Part shown: positions 34,538 to 41,962 of the stretch, piece by piece
How the letters are laid out: the number at the start of each line of letters is the position of its first letter
How positions within the stretch are numbered: the first letter of the stretch is position 1
Assembly: GCA_900552655.1 (NCBI GenBank)
Contig: USAE01000008.1
Coordinates: 1-42,412 of the forward strand
Length of the DNA stretch: 42,412 nt
Source of the DNA: an uncultured Clostridium sp.
GTDB taxonomy: Bacteria > Bacillota > Clostridia > TANB77 > CAG-508
Direction: 5' to 3'
Position numbers and translations under genes: made by a program
Notes under the pieces: generated by a model
Told to the model about the DNA's origin: nothing
Databases searched by the model: none
Seen by the model: only the letters and a program-made list of their open reading frames with translations

Positions 34538-34553
34538 AAATAGAGGTGATTAT

Positions 34554-35288
34554 ATGAAAGATACTGTTATCGTAATTACAGGTGGACATGGAGGAATAGG
34601 TAAGGTAGTAGCTTCTAATTTTTTAAAGCAAGGTGCTAAAGTAGTAGTTTTAGATAAAGATGACACTACATCTAAAACTATTTTAGAAAATAAAAATTAC
34701 ACTTTTATAAAAACTGATGTTACTAAATTAGAAGATCTTCAAAATGCTCATAAAATAATAGAAAGCAAATATGGTTATATTAATTATTTAATAAGCATGG
34801 CTGGAATTAACATGAAAAGTGAAATAGATGGAATTAAAGGAATAACATTTAATGATATAGATAAGTCTATAAGCTTAAATTTAACAGCACATATATACCT
34901 TATAAAAATAATGTTAGACCTAATAGAAAAGTCTAACGATATTTGTAGAAGATCTATTTTAATGATATCTTCTATAAATGCAATAACTAGATATGGTTTG
35001 CCAGCATATAGTGCTGCAAAGTCTGGAATATATGGTTTTATGAAATCTGTTTTAAATGAACTAGGAACTTCTAATATAAGGGTAAACACAATTTCATTAG
35101 GAACTGTGCCACATATGGAACAAGAAATAGAAGGTGATGAATATTTTGAAAATTATAGGAATCATTTGCCTATTAAAAGTTTTGTTAGGCCAACAGATGT
35201 TTATGATGCAATTTATTCTTTATTAGAAATAGCTAAAGGTGTTAATGGACAAAACCTAGTTCTAGATATGGGACAAAGTTTAAGATAA
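34554..35288 (+). CDS. Short-chain dehydrogenase/reductase
   Basis: A 244-residue classical SDR. The nucleotide loop is TGGHGGIG (residue 9 on), followed by VVVLDKDD, whose acidic residue at the end of strand 2 favours NAD(H). The catalytic set is N109, S140 (MISSINA), Y152 and K156 (YSAAK). AGAGGTGAT precedes the ATG at 34554; the frame is open upstream to 34512 but without a ribosome site. Its place between the metal TIM barrel and a GT2 gene suggests it oxidises or reduces a sugar or sugar acid rather than an acyl carrier substrate, which is an inference. Confidence 0.9.
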   Translation: MKDTVIVITGGHGGIGKVVASNFLKQGAKVVVLDKDDTTSKTILENKNYTFIKTDVTKLEDLQNAHKIIESKYGYINYLISMAGINMKSEIDGIKGITFNDIDKSISLNLTAHIYLIKIMLDLIEKSNDICRRSILMISSINAITRYGLPAYSAAKSGIYGFMKSVLNELGTSNIRVNTISLGTVPHMEQEIEGDEYFENYRNHLPIKSFVRPTDVYDAIYSLLEIAKGVNGQNLVLDMGQSLR

Positions 35289-35300
35289 AGGAGATTAATT

Positions 35301-36125
35301 ATGGCAAATATTTCTGTTATTATACCAGTATATAATGCACAAAATACCATAGAAAAAACAATAAACTCTGTATTAAAGAGTAAAGAAGATATAGAACTTA
35401 TTCTTGTAATAGATGGATTAACTGATAATTCGCTAAATATATGCGAAGAAATGAAGAAAAAAGATAACAGAATAAAAATAATCATTCAAGAAAATAAAGG
35501 AGCATTATGTGCTAGAATAAATGGAATTAAGAGTGCAACTGGAAAGTATATAATGTTTCTAGATGCAGATGATGAATATATAGATGGTGTTTTTAGCAAA
35601 ATGAATGAGATTATAAATAAATATTCACCAGACTTAATTAAATTTAGATATAAAAAAGAGAATTATGAACAATATAAATATTTTAGTGAAAACGAAATAT
35701 TTATTAATAAAAAAGACTTTAGCGAAAAAGTATATCCTATGTTTTTTGGAGGATATCAATTAAATGCTATATGGAATAGCTGTGTAAAGAAATCTTGCTT
35801 AGATAGTATAAGTGCCCCAGACCAAAGACTAAGATATGCTGAAGATTTAATGATGAACTTAAACATATTTACAAATATAAATTCAGTAGTATTTATAAAT
35901 GATATTTACTATTTTTATAACACAAATTCTAGTAGTATTACACAATCTAGAAAAAGTAGTAAAAAGTGGCTAGAAATATTGCAAAATGCTGTAGATGTAT
36001 ATTCTTCATTATTTTTGTATCTTAACATTTGGAATATGTATACAGCTACAAATGTTAAACTTGTACAAGAACGACTAGAAAAAGAAGTCAATATAATTAT
36101 AAATATATTAAAAACAATGAATTAA
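35301..36125 (+). CDS. GT2-family glycosyltransferase
   Basis: A 274-residue GT-A glycosyltransferase: ISVIIPVYNAQNTIEKTINS, LVIDGLTDNS and the metal-binding FLDADDEYIDG. The middle part has FFGGYQLNAIWNSCVKK and RYAEDLMMNLNIF, typical of surface-glycan GT2 enzymes. It is distinct from the GT2 at 7385, with the low-GC composition of its neighbours. AAGGAGA precedes the ATG. It is the last gene of the cluster; its final codons form the left arm of the terminator. Confidence 0.9.
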   Translation: MANISVIIPVYNAQNTIEKTINSVLKSKEDIELILVIDGLTDNSLNICEEMKKKDNRIKIIIQENKGALCARINGIKSATGKYIMFLDADDEYIDGVFSKMNEIINKYSPDLIKFRYKKENYEQYKYFSENEIFINKKDFSEKVYPMFFGGYQLNAIWNSCVKKSCLDSISAPDQRLRYAEDLMMNLNIFTNINSVVFINDIYYFYNTNSSSITQSRKSSKKWLEILQNAVDVYSSLFLYLNIWNMYTATNVKLVQERLEKEVNIIINILKTMN

Positions 36126-36143
36126 AATTTCATTGTTTTTTTA
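36111..36143 (+). terminator. Terminator of the lactonase-glycosyltransferase cluster
   Basis: AAAACAATGAA pairs with TTCATTGTTTT; the loop is seven bases and a T run follows. The left arm lies within the last codons of the GT2 gene. Confidence 0.85.
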
Positions 36144-36183
36144 TAGTAGGAAGTTGCTCCTAGTAGGAGAAACTTCTGTACTA
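36144..36183 (+). other. Interrupted hairpin between two terminators
   Basis: Nested arms TAGTA/TACTA, GAAGTT/AACTTC and CTCCT/AGGAG pair around a three-base loop with small bulges. It has no T tail and lies between two terminators, so it may be part of a small RNA or a processing site. Confidence 0.5.
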
Positions 36184-36193
36184 GATAATTATG

Positions 36194-36254
36194 ACGTACC
36201 TTAGATTTTCTTAGAATTTACATTTGTTAGAAAATCTTAGGTACGTTTTTTTTT
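36194..36254 (+). terminator. Very strong terminator ahead of the LysM gene
   Basis: ACGTACCTTAGATTTTCT pairs perfectly over 18 bases with AGAAAATCTTAGGTACGT, and the right arm runs into a nine-T tail. It insulates the LysM promoter from upstream reading. Confidence 0.92.
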
Positions 36255-36262
36255 ATTTGCTC

Positions 36263-36313
36263 TTGCATAAAAACAAATGTTCTGATATAATCTTTAAAAG
36301 CGAACAAATATTC
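36263..36313 (+). promoter_or_regulatory. Promoter with two LexA-like operators
   Basis: TTGCAT (36263) and TATAAT (36286) are 17 bases apart. The spacer contains AAAC-AAAT-GTTC (36271-36282), and GAAC-AAAT-ATTC lies at 36302-36313 just past the expected transcript start. Each differs by one base from GAAC-N4-GTTC, the core of Bacillota SOS boxes. One operator inside the promoter and one downstream is a typical repression layout. Confidence 0.65.
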
Positions 36314-36334
36314 TATTACGTAAGGAGGAAAAAT

Positions 36335-36604
36335 ATGAAATCAAAAAGGGGAATAATTATAATAATTTTTATAGTAATAACTGTATTTGCAAAGACAAGC
36401 TACTCTAAACAAGAAGTTAATTACAAAGTTACAAGTATAGGCCTTGGTGAAACACTATGGTCAATAGCAAAAAAAGAACAAGAAACAAATAAATATTACG
36501 AGGGAAAAGATATAAGATTTGTAATAAATGATATAAAGTACAACAATAATTTAAAAGATTCTAATTTGTATGAGGGAATGGAATTAAAAATACCTTCTAT
36601 GTAG
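36335..36604 (+). CDS. YneA-like LysM cell-division regulator
   Basis: An 89-residue protein: basic tip, membrane helix or signal peptide (residues 5-20), and one LysM domain (about 30-87) with VTSIGLGETLWSIAKKEQE, DIRFVINDIKYNNNL and LYEGMELKIPS. This layout and the KDIRFVINDIK-N-N-L segment match YneA and its relatives, SOS-induced small proteins that stop division after DNA damage. LexA-like boxes in its promoter strengthen that. AAGGAGGA precedes the ATG at 36335. No lexA gene is in the window. Confidence 0.75.
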   Translation: MKSKRGIIIIIFIVITVFAKTSYSKQEVNYKVTSIGLGETLWSIAKKEQETNKYYEGKDIRFVINDIKYNNNLKDSNLYEGMELKIPSM

Positions 36605-36635
36605 TATATTTTTATATAAGAATTAATCAATTTAC

Positions 36636-36664
36636 TTGAAAATATAAAGTATGAATTATATAAT
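36636..36664 (+). promoter_or_regulatory. Sigma-A promoter of the glucosaminidase operon
   Basis: TTGAAA and TATAAT with a 17-base spacer, 78 bases before the ATG at 36743. Confidence 0.7.
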
Positions 36665-36742
36665 TTTATAAAATAATAAAATTATAAATCTTTAGCAATC
36701 AATAAGTAGAAATAATATTTAAGGAGTTAAGTATTGTAATAA

Positions 36743-37816
36743 ATGAAAAAATATTCAAATCCATCATTAATAAAATTTATAGTAAACAAAATTAAACACT
36801 TAAAACCCAAAGTAATAGCATTATTACCATTAATAATTATTATATTTTCAGTTATAATTGGCATTATAGTAGTAAATAATTCAAAACAAAAATGGGTTAC
36901 TTACACAGGAGATAATCTAAATGAAAATAGATATCCTGGTTATAAAGAAGCTATAGATAAATTAAAAAAAGAACATCCAAACTGGGAGTTTACGCTTTTC
37001 TATACAAAATTAGGTTGGAAAGATGTGATAAAAAGTGAAAGTCACTCTAATAAAAATATGCCTTTAAATTTAATACCAAAATCAGATAAATATAGTAAAG
37101 ATTGGGAATGTAAAAAAGACAAAGGGAAAACATATGATAATGGAAATTGGTTATGTGCTTCAAGTAAAGCAATAGAATATAAAATGGACCCAAGAGTTTT
37201 GTTAAATGAAAATGATATATTTCAATTAAAAGACTTACAATATACAGAAGATTCTGCAACCAAGGAAGGAATAATGAAAAAAACGAAAAATACTTTTTTA
37301 GAAGGTAGTAGTATTGCAGAAGCAATTTTAACATCTGGGAAAGATAATAATATAGACCCATATTTTATTGTTTCTAGGCTGATACAAGAACAAGGTAAAA
37401 AAGGGACTAAATTGTCTAGAGGATATAAATATAAAGATAAAATAGTATATAATCCATTTAATATAGCCGCTTCAGGAAATTCGCAGTCAACAATTATAAA
37501 TAATGCAGCAGAATATGCATATTCGCACGAATGGTTTTCGCTAGAAAAAGCTTTATCAGAAGGGGTAAATTTTATTAATACAAAATATATTAATGAAAAG
37601 CAAAACACATTATATTTGCAAAAATTCGATATAATAAAAGAAAATACATTATATAATAATCAATATATGCAAAATTTATTAGCCCCAACATCTGAAAGCC
37701 AAATTTTAATAGAACAATATGAAAACTCTAATACATTAGATTCTAATTTTAATTTTATAATTCCATTATACGAAAATATGCCAAATAAACTAACAAAAGA
37801 ACCAAAAGGAGAATAA
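36743..37816 (+). CDS. Membrane-anchored endo-beta-N-acetylglucosaminidase (GH73-like)
   Basis: A 357-residue cell-wall hydrolase with an N-terminal signal-anchor (about residues 22-46). RYPGYKEAIDKLKKEHPNW marks the clostridial glucosaminidase subfamily, and the catalytic region carries IDPYFIVSRLIQEQGKKG with the probable acid Glu, followed by YNPFNIAASG and the NAAEYAYSHEWFSLEKAL helix. It cleaves glycan strands of peptidoglycan at the outer membrane face. The nearest AAGGAG is about 16 bases upstream of the ATG, unusually far; no better in-frame start exists, because a closer TTG runs at once into TAA. It heads a six-gene run. Confidence 0.85.
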   Translation: MKKYSNPSLIKFIVNKIKHLKPKVIALLPLIIIIFSVIIGIIVVNNSKQKWVTYTGDNLNENRYPGYKEAIDKLKKEHPNWEFTLFYTKLGWKDVIKSESHSNKNMPLNLIPKSDKYSKDWECKKDKGKTYDNGNWLCASSKAIEYKMDPRVLLNENDIFQLKDLQYTEDSATKEGIMKKTKNTFLEGSSIAEAILTSGKDNNIDPYFIVSRLIQEQGKKGTKLSRGYKYKDKIVYNPFNIAASGNSQSTIINNAAEYAYSHEWFSLEKALSEGVNFINTKYINEKQNTLYLQKFDIIKENTLYNNQYMQNLLAPTSESQILIEQYENSNTLDSNFNFIIPLYENMPNKLTKEPKGE

Positions 37817-37818
37817 TT

Positions 37819-38451
37819 ATGAGTTCAATAATTAGTCATATTTATATATCTAATATACTAAAAGAAAAATATAATTTAAATAATGAATTTTTATATGGAG
37901 CTATGCTACCAGATGTATTAACTGTAGCAGTTAATTTTAAGACAAAGAATACAACACATTATTTGCAACATGGTACATTAAATGGAAATGAAGGGGATTA
38001 TCCAGATATAGAAAAATTTATAGATGAAAATAAGTTATCTTTACCAAAAAACTTAATGCTACAAGGATATTTAGCTCATTTAATAGAAGACATGATATGG
38101 TATAGTATTTCTATTCCTAATATGGCAATAAAAAGAGATGCTCAAACTGTATTATATACTAAAGATAACTCTATTCATTCAGAAGAAGAATTTTCGAAAG
38201 ATATATATTCAGATTATCCCATTATAGATAGATATCTTTTAAAAAATTCTAACATTAATATTAATGAATTACAAAATGAATTTTTAGAGATATCAGATGA
38301 TGAAGGACTAAAGAAAGCAATTAAAGAAAATTTTAAACTATTTGATTTAAGGAATAATAGATTAAATTTAGTTACAGAAGATATTTTAAAATATTATATA
38401 GAAACTTCTTTAGAAAAAGTCAGCTTGGTTTTAGACAAAATATATAAATAA
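37819..38451 (+). CDS. Zinc-dependent phospholipase C-like protein
   Basis: A 210-residue helical protein showing the same ordered motif as the gene at 13069: early H (MSSIISHIYIS), GAMLPDV, THY and GYLAHLIEDMIWY. These match the metal-ligand layout of the zinc-dependent phospholipase C fold. There is no signal peptide, so an intracellular role, perhaps on phospholipids or a small phosphoester, is as likely as secretion. It starts two bases after the glucosaminidase stop, behind AAGGAGA. Confidence 0.55.
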   Translation: MSSIISHIYISNILKEKYNLNNEFLYGAMLPDVLTVAVNFKTKNTTHYLQHGTLNGNEGDYPDIEKFIDENKLSLPKNLMLQGYLAHLIEDMIWYSISIPNMAIKRDAQTVLYTKDNSIHSEEEFSKDIYSDYPIIDRYLLKNSNININELQNEFLEISDDEGLKKAIKENFKLFDLRNNRLNLVTEDILKYYIETSLEKVSLVLDKIYK

Positions 38452-38471
38452 AAAGAAAGAGGAGAACAAAG

Positions 38472-39446
38472 ATGTGTACATGTATAAACTTTAAAACAAA
38501 AGATAATTATTTTGGTAGGAATTTAGATTTAGAGTATAGGTTTAATGAAAAAGTAGTTATAACACCAAGAAACTATAAATTTAATTTAAAAAATGGTACT
38601 TCTATAACTTCAAAATATTCTATGATAGGAATGGCAACAGTAGTTAGTAATTATCCATTGTATGCAGAAGCAACAAATGAAAAAGGACTATCTATGGCAG
38701 GATTATATTTTCCTAAAAATGCTTGTTTTTTTAAAGAGGAAGATAATAAATTAAATTTAAGTCCATATGAACTTATACCATATTTTTTAGGTTTATATTC
38801 TTCTATATCAGAAATTAAAAAAGACATTGCAAATCTAAATATTACAAATACTCCTTTTTCAAAAGAAATGCCAGTATCGGACTTACATTGGATGATAAGT
38901 GATGAAAGTGAATGTATTGTTATCGAACAAATGGAAGATGGATTAAAAGTGTACAATAATCCAATAGGTGTACTTACTAATAATCCACCTTTTGAGTACC
39001 ATTTAAATAATATTAATAATTATAGTAATTTGAGTCCTTATAATAGTGAAAATACATTTTCTAATAAAATTAATTTAAATCAATACGGACAGGGGATGGG
39101 TGCAATAGGTTTGCCGGGCGATAACTCACCTGCTTCAAGATTTATAAGAGCTTCTTTCAATAAACTAAATTCTAAATGCGAAGATGATGAAAAAAGTTCT
39201 GTAACACAATTTTTTCATATATTAGATTCTGTAAGTATGGTACAAGGTACGACCATAACTAAAGAAAATAAAAACGATATTACAACATATTCATGCTGTA
39301 TAAATACATCTAAGGGTATATATTATTATAAAACATATACTAACAATCAGATAATTGCAATAAAGATGTCTGAAAAAGAAAAAAATAATAAGTATTTATC
39401 AATTTTTGATTTAATAGAAGAACAGCAAATAAAATACATTAATTAA
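38472..39446 (+). CDS. bsh: Choloylglycine hydrolase family protein (bile salt hydrolase type)
   Basis: A 324-residue Ntn hydrolase. Cys2 directly follows Met1 and becomes the N-terminal nucleophile. The other family residues can be placed: R16 and D19 in FGRNLDLEY, Asn in NEKGLSMAGL, Asn in VLTNNPPF and Arg in PASRFIRASF. The length fits bile salt hydrolases (about 316-330), which split glycine or taurine from bile acids in the cytoplasm of gut bacteria; penicillin V acylase activity is the alternative within the family. AGAGGAG precedes the ATG. It lies 20 bases after the phospholipase-like gene. Confidence 0.9.
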   Translation: MCTCINFKTKDNYFGRNLDLEYRFNEKVVITPRNYKFNLKNGTSITSKYSMIGMATVVSNYPLYAEATNEKGLSMAGLYFPKNACFFKEEDNKLNLSPYELIPYFLGLYSSISEIKKDIANLNITNTPFSKEMPVSDLHWMISDESECIVIEQMEDGLKVYNNPIGVLTNNPPFEYHLNNINNYSNLSPYNSENTFSNKINLNQYGQGMGAIGLPGDNSPASRFIRASFNKLNSKCEDDEKSSVTQFFHILDSVSMVQGTTITKENKNDITTYSCCINTSKGIYYYKTYTNNQIIAIKMSEKEKNNKYLSIFDLIEEQQIKYIN

Positions 39447-39464
39447 AACATGGAGGAAATATAT

Positions 39465-40445
39465 ATGCAATTTGATAGAATTTTATTATCTTCTTGCACG
39501 AAAATAAAAGATGAAGGAGAGCTAGCAGGGAACTTTACATCTGTAACTGGTGAATATTTTATTCCTACTGAAAATAAAACAGGTTTTTATAAAACAAATG
39601 CTGGTATTAAGAGTACTGCAGATTTAAGAGAACTATTAGCATCTATATTATTACAAAAAATAAATGTACCGGTTTCAGATATACTACTTGCTTATGATGA
39701 CGAACATAATGAAAAAGGATGCATTTCTATGAATATCTTAAATGAAGGCGAACAATTTTTAGAAATATTTCCATATCCTTATGATGAGATTCCTCAGAAT
39801 TTAAGAGAATTTAATTTAGATAACTTTATAGAATCAGATTTATATGTGCATAAATTAAAATATAATTTCACACCAGAGCTAATTCAAGAAAGAAGAGATT
39901 TTTTAGTGAACTATGTTTTTATATCAGCCTTTTTAGGAAATGACGATATAAAAACAGATAATTGCCAAGCAATATTTAACAAAGAAAATGGAACTATAAG
40001 AAATCCGGAATATTATGATATGGGAAAAGCATTTCAAGAAAAGTCTTTTAATGGCAACACAAGATGCTTTTTTCAAAATCAAACAGATCTAGATGTATTA
40101 CAAGAAATTTATGAAAAATACCCTGACAAAGTAAAAAATATTTCAGAAAAGATTGAAACATCTTTAAATAAGAAATTTATAAAAAATATATTAGAGGATG
40201 GAGCGTTTAAGGATTTTGACAAAGGAACGCGTAAAGAAATTTGGCAAAGTATGGGGGAGAAAATAACATATATTTCAAGACAAAATGAATTATTGTATAA
40301 TATGAATCATACAAATGACTCATTCATAATTCCATTAGATGAGATAGAAGTGCTAACACAAAAAACAGATATTGAGCTAGTTGATAAAGCAAAAAAAATT
40401 TTACAATCATTAAAGCAAAAAGTATTGGGAGGAGCTGAAAGATAA
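39465..40445 (+). CDS. HipA-like protein kinase
   Basis: A 326-residue protein with the skeleton of a HipA-type kinase. GFYKT supplies the ATP lysine, RELLASILLQKINVP the pairing Glu helix, FLGNDDIKTDNCQAIF the catalytic-loop equivalent (D...K-x-DN), and PEYYDMGKAF the metal-binding Asp. The N-terminal HipA subdomain 1 is reduced and no HipB-type DNA-binding antitoxin is adjacent. GGAGG lies eight bases before the ATG at 39465, preferred to the ATG at 39450 that precedes the ribosome site. The next gene overlaps its stop by one base (TAATG), making a coupled pair. Confidence 0.65.
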   Translation: MQFDRILLSSCTKIKDEGELAGNFTSVTGEYFIPTENKTGFYKTNAGIKSTADLRELLASILLQKINVPVSDILLAYDDEHNEKGCISMNILNEGEQFLEIFPYPYDEIPQNLREFNLDNFIESDLYVHKLKYNFTPELIQERRDFLVNYVFISAFLGNDDIKTDNCQAIFNKENGTIRNPEYYDMGKAFQEKSFNGNTRCFFQNQTDLDVLQEIYEKYPDKVKNISEKIETSLNKKFIKNILEDGAFKDFDKGTRKEIWQSMGEKITYISRQNELLYNMNHTNDSFIIPLDEIEVLTQKTDIELVDKAKKILQSLKQKVLGGAER

Positions 40446-40915
40446 TGGTAAATACAACAAACATAGATTATGCAAAATCTTGTACAGAAGTACTTGCTAT
40501 AGTATATAATATGTCTATAAAAAACTTTAATAAGATACCTCCTGAAGTTATAAAAACTTTAGAAGAAAACAAAGATTCTAACTACAATTTTAAGTTAGAC
40601 TATAGTAAGAACATAAATGAACAGAATATTTCCGAATTCACGACAGCAATACTTAAAAATTTTTATAGAGATTATTGGGCTACAGAAGATACAAGACAAA
40701 GAATATTATTGGATGAAGCAAATAGAAGATACGAGAAGGAAAAAAATAAACATGAATTATATAATCCAGATAATGTTTTTAAAAATATGAATAAATCTAA
40801 TAATAGTAAAAAACAAACAGCAATTGTTCCTACTAAAGAAGAAAATATATTAAAAAGGCTATTAAGAAAGCTTAAAAACAATATATGGAGGAAAACAAAT
40901 GAAAAAGAAAAATAA
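40445..40915 (+). CDS. Conserved hypothetical protein coupled to the HipA-like kinase
   Basis: A 156-residue soluble protein. The N-terminal 90 residues (YAKSCTEVLAIVYNM, IPPEVIKTLEENKD, YDYSKNINEQ-type segment, then AILKNFYRDYWATEDTRQ) form a compact helical domain I recall as a frequent but uncharacterised clostridial protein. The C-terminal third is basic and low in complexity (KKQT...RLLRKLKNNIWRK). It has a GGAGG site in the kinase gene's end. Being coupled to a HipA-like kinase it could be its partner or substrate; nothing in the sequence proves this. Confidence 0.65.
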   Translation: MVNTTNIDYAKSCTEVLAIVYNMSIKNFNKIPPEVIKTLEENKDSNYNFKLDYSKNINEQNISEFTTAILKNFYRDYWATEDTRQRILLDEANRRYEKEKNKHELYNPDNVFKNMNKSNNSKKQTAIVPTKEENILKRLLRKLKNNIWRKTNEKEK

Positions 40916-41705
40916 AATAATAATCGTAATAATATCAATTATATTTATTACAATTACAGGATGTACTATATATGAAATTACTACAAGAGATAACAAGTAT
41001 TATATAAACGAAAAAAAGCTAGAGATTCCTATTTTTGTATATCATAATATTGTAGATGACGAATCGCAAGTGTATTATGATTATATGCAAACTACTAAGG
41101 AGATATTTGAAGACCAGATTAAAGGCTTAAAAAGTATGGGATATCATTTTATAACTTATGAAGATTTAAAAGCATATAAAGAAGGAAAAAAGGAATTGTA
41201 TAAACGATCATGTATATTAACTTTTGATGATGGCTATGAAGAAGTTTATAAAAATGCTTATCCAATAGCAACTAAATATAATATTCCATTTACAATGTTT
41301 ATTATAACAAATAATGTTGGACTACCTGGTACAATTACTTGGAATGAAGCGAAAGAAATGAAAGAAAGTGGTTTGGTAACAATTGCTTCACATAGTGAAG
41401 ACCACGCAAATTTTAATAAACTAACAGTTATGGATGCAGTAAATAATGTAAATAATTCTTATGATAAGATAGAAAAGAATTTATCTACTGAGAATACTAA
41501 AGTTTTTACCTATCCATATGGATTATATACAGAAGAAGAAATAAATGAATTAGCTAATTTAGGGTACATTCAAAATTTAACAGATAATAGAATTAATACA
41601 AGTGAAAATTTAGATTTATCTAGATTACATAGGTGCTATCCTTTAAGTGATTCTACCTACAAAATTCTTCTTAAAATAATGTATAGAAATTTAAGATATA
41701 ATTAA
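40899..41705 (+). CDS. Polysaccharide deacetylase (CE4 family), membrane-anchored or lipoprotein
   Basis: A 268-residue CE4 deacetylase. The N-terminal hydrophobic segment ends ITITGC, a possible lipobox (Cys at about residue 22). NodB-domain motifs: LTFDDGYEE (D110, D111), the metal His pair in ASHSEDHANF, and TYPYGLYTEEE. It would remove acetyl groups from peptidoglycan or a surface glycan. It overlaps the previous gene by 17 bases and ends the operon that begins with the glucosaminidase. Together with the SigV/RsiV acetylation operon it points to active wall modification in this organism. Confidence 0.9.
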   Translation: MKKKNKIIIVIISIIFITITGCTIYEITTRDNKYYINEKKLEIPIFVYHNIVDDESQVYYDYMQTTKEIFEDQIKGLKSMGYHFITYEDLKAYKEGKKELYKRSCILTFDDGYEEVYKNAYPIATKYNIPFTMFIITNNVGLPGTITWNEAKEMKESGLVTIASHSEDHANFNKLTVMDAVNNVNNSYDKIEKNLSTENTKVFTYPYGLYTEEEINELANLGYIQNLTDNRINTSENLDLSRLHRCYPLSDSTYKILLKIMYRNLRYN

Positions 41706-41720
41706 TTGTCCAAATATTTA

Positions 41721-41770
41721 AACACATAAAAGGACAAAAACAATCAACTATTTTTGTCCTTTTATGTGTT
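41721..41770 (+). terminator. Bidirectional terminator after the deacetylase gene
   Basis: AACACATAAAAGGACAAAAA pairs perfectly over 20 bases with TTTTTGTCCTTTTATGTGTT, with a ten-base loop. The right arm overlaps the stop codon of a minus-strand frame. Confidence 0.88.
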
Positions 41771-41929
41771 TTCAAAGATTAATTTACTTTGTGGTTTACT
41801 AACTTTAGGTAACATCTCATATTTTATATCAAAAATTTTAAAATCATCTAATTGGTTATCTTCTAAACAAGATAAATATATATCTAATTCATCAATAGAT
41901 TTACAAGCAGTAATTATTGCAGGATGCAA
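41762..41929 (-). pseudogene. Truncated minus-strand gene fragment
   Basis: A 55-codon minus frame ending at 41762, opening at a TTG (41929) as LHPAIITACKSIDELDIYL and closing KLIFENT. The composition is convincingly protein-like and it shares the terminator at 41721. However, there is no ATG before residue 39 and no ribosome site, and the frame is closed by a TAA just upstream. I read it as the 3' remnant of a larger gene. The opening resembles the start of a regulator of the GlpP kind only weakly. Confidence 0.4.
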
Positions 41930-41962
41930 ATTGTAATTTGTTAAAGTTAGTATTTAAATTAT

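Noticed and set aside
41754..41936. A 60-codon plus-strand frame
   Set aside because: It starts inside the terminator stem and is antisense to the more protein-like minus frame at 41762-41929.
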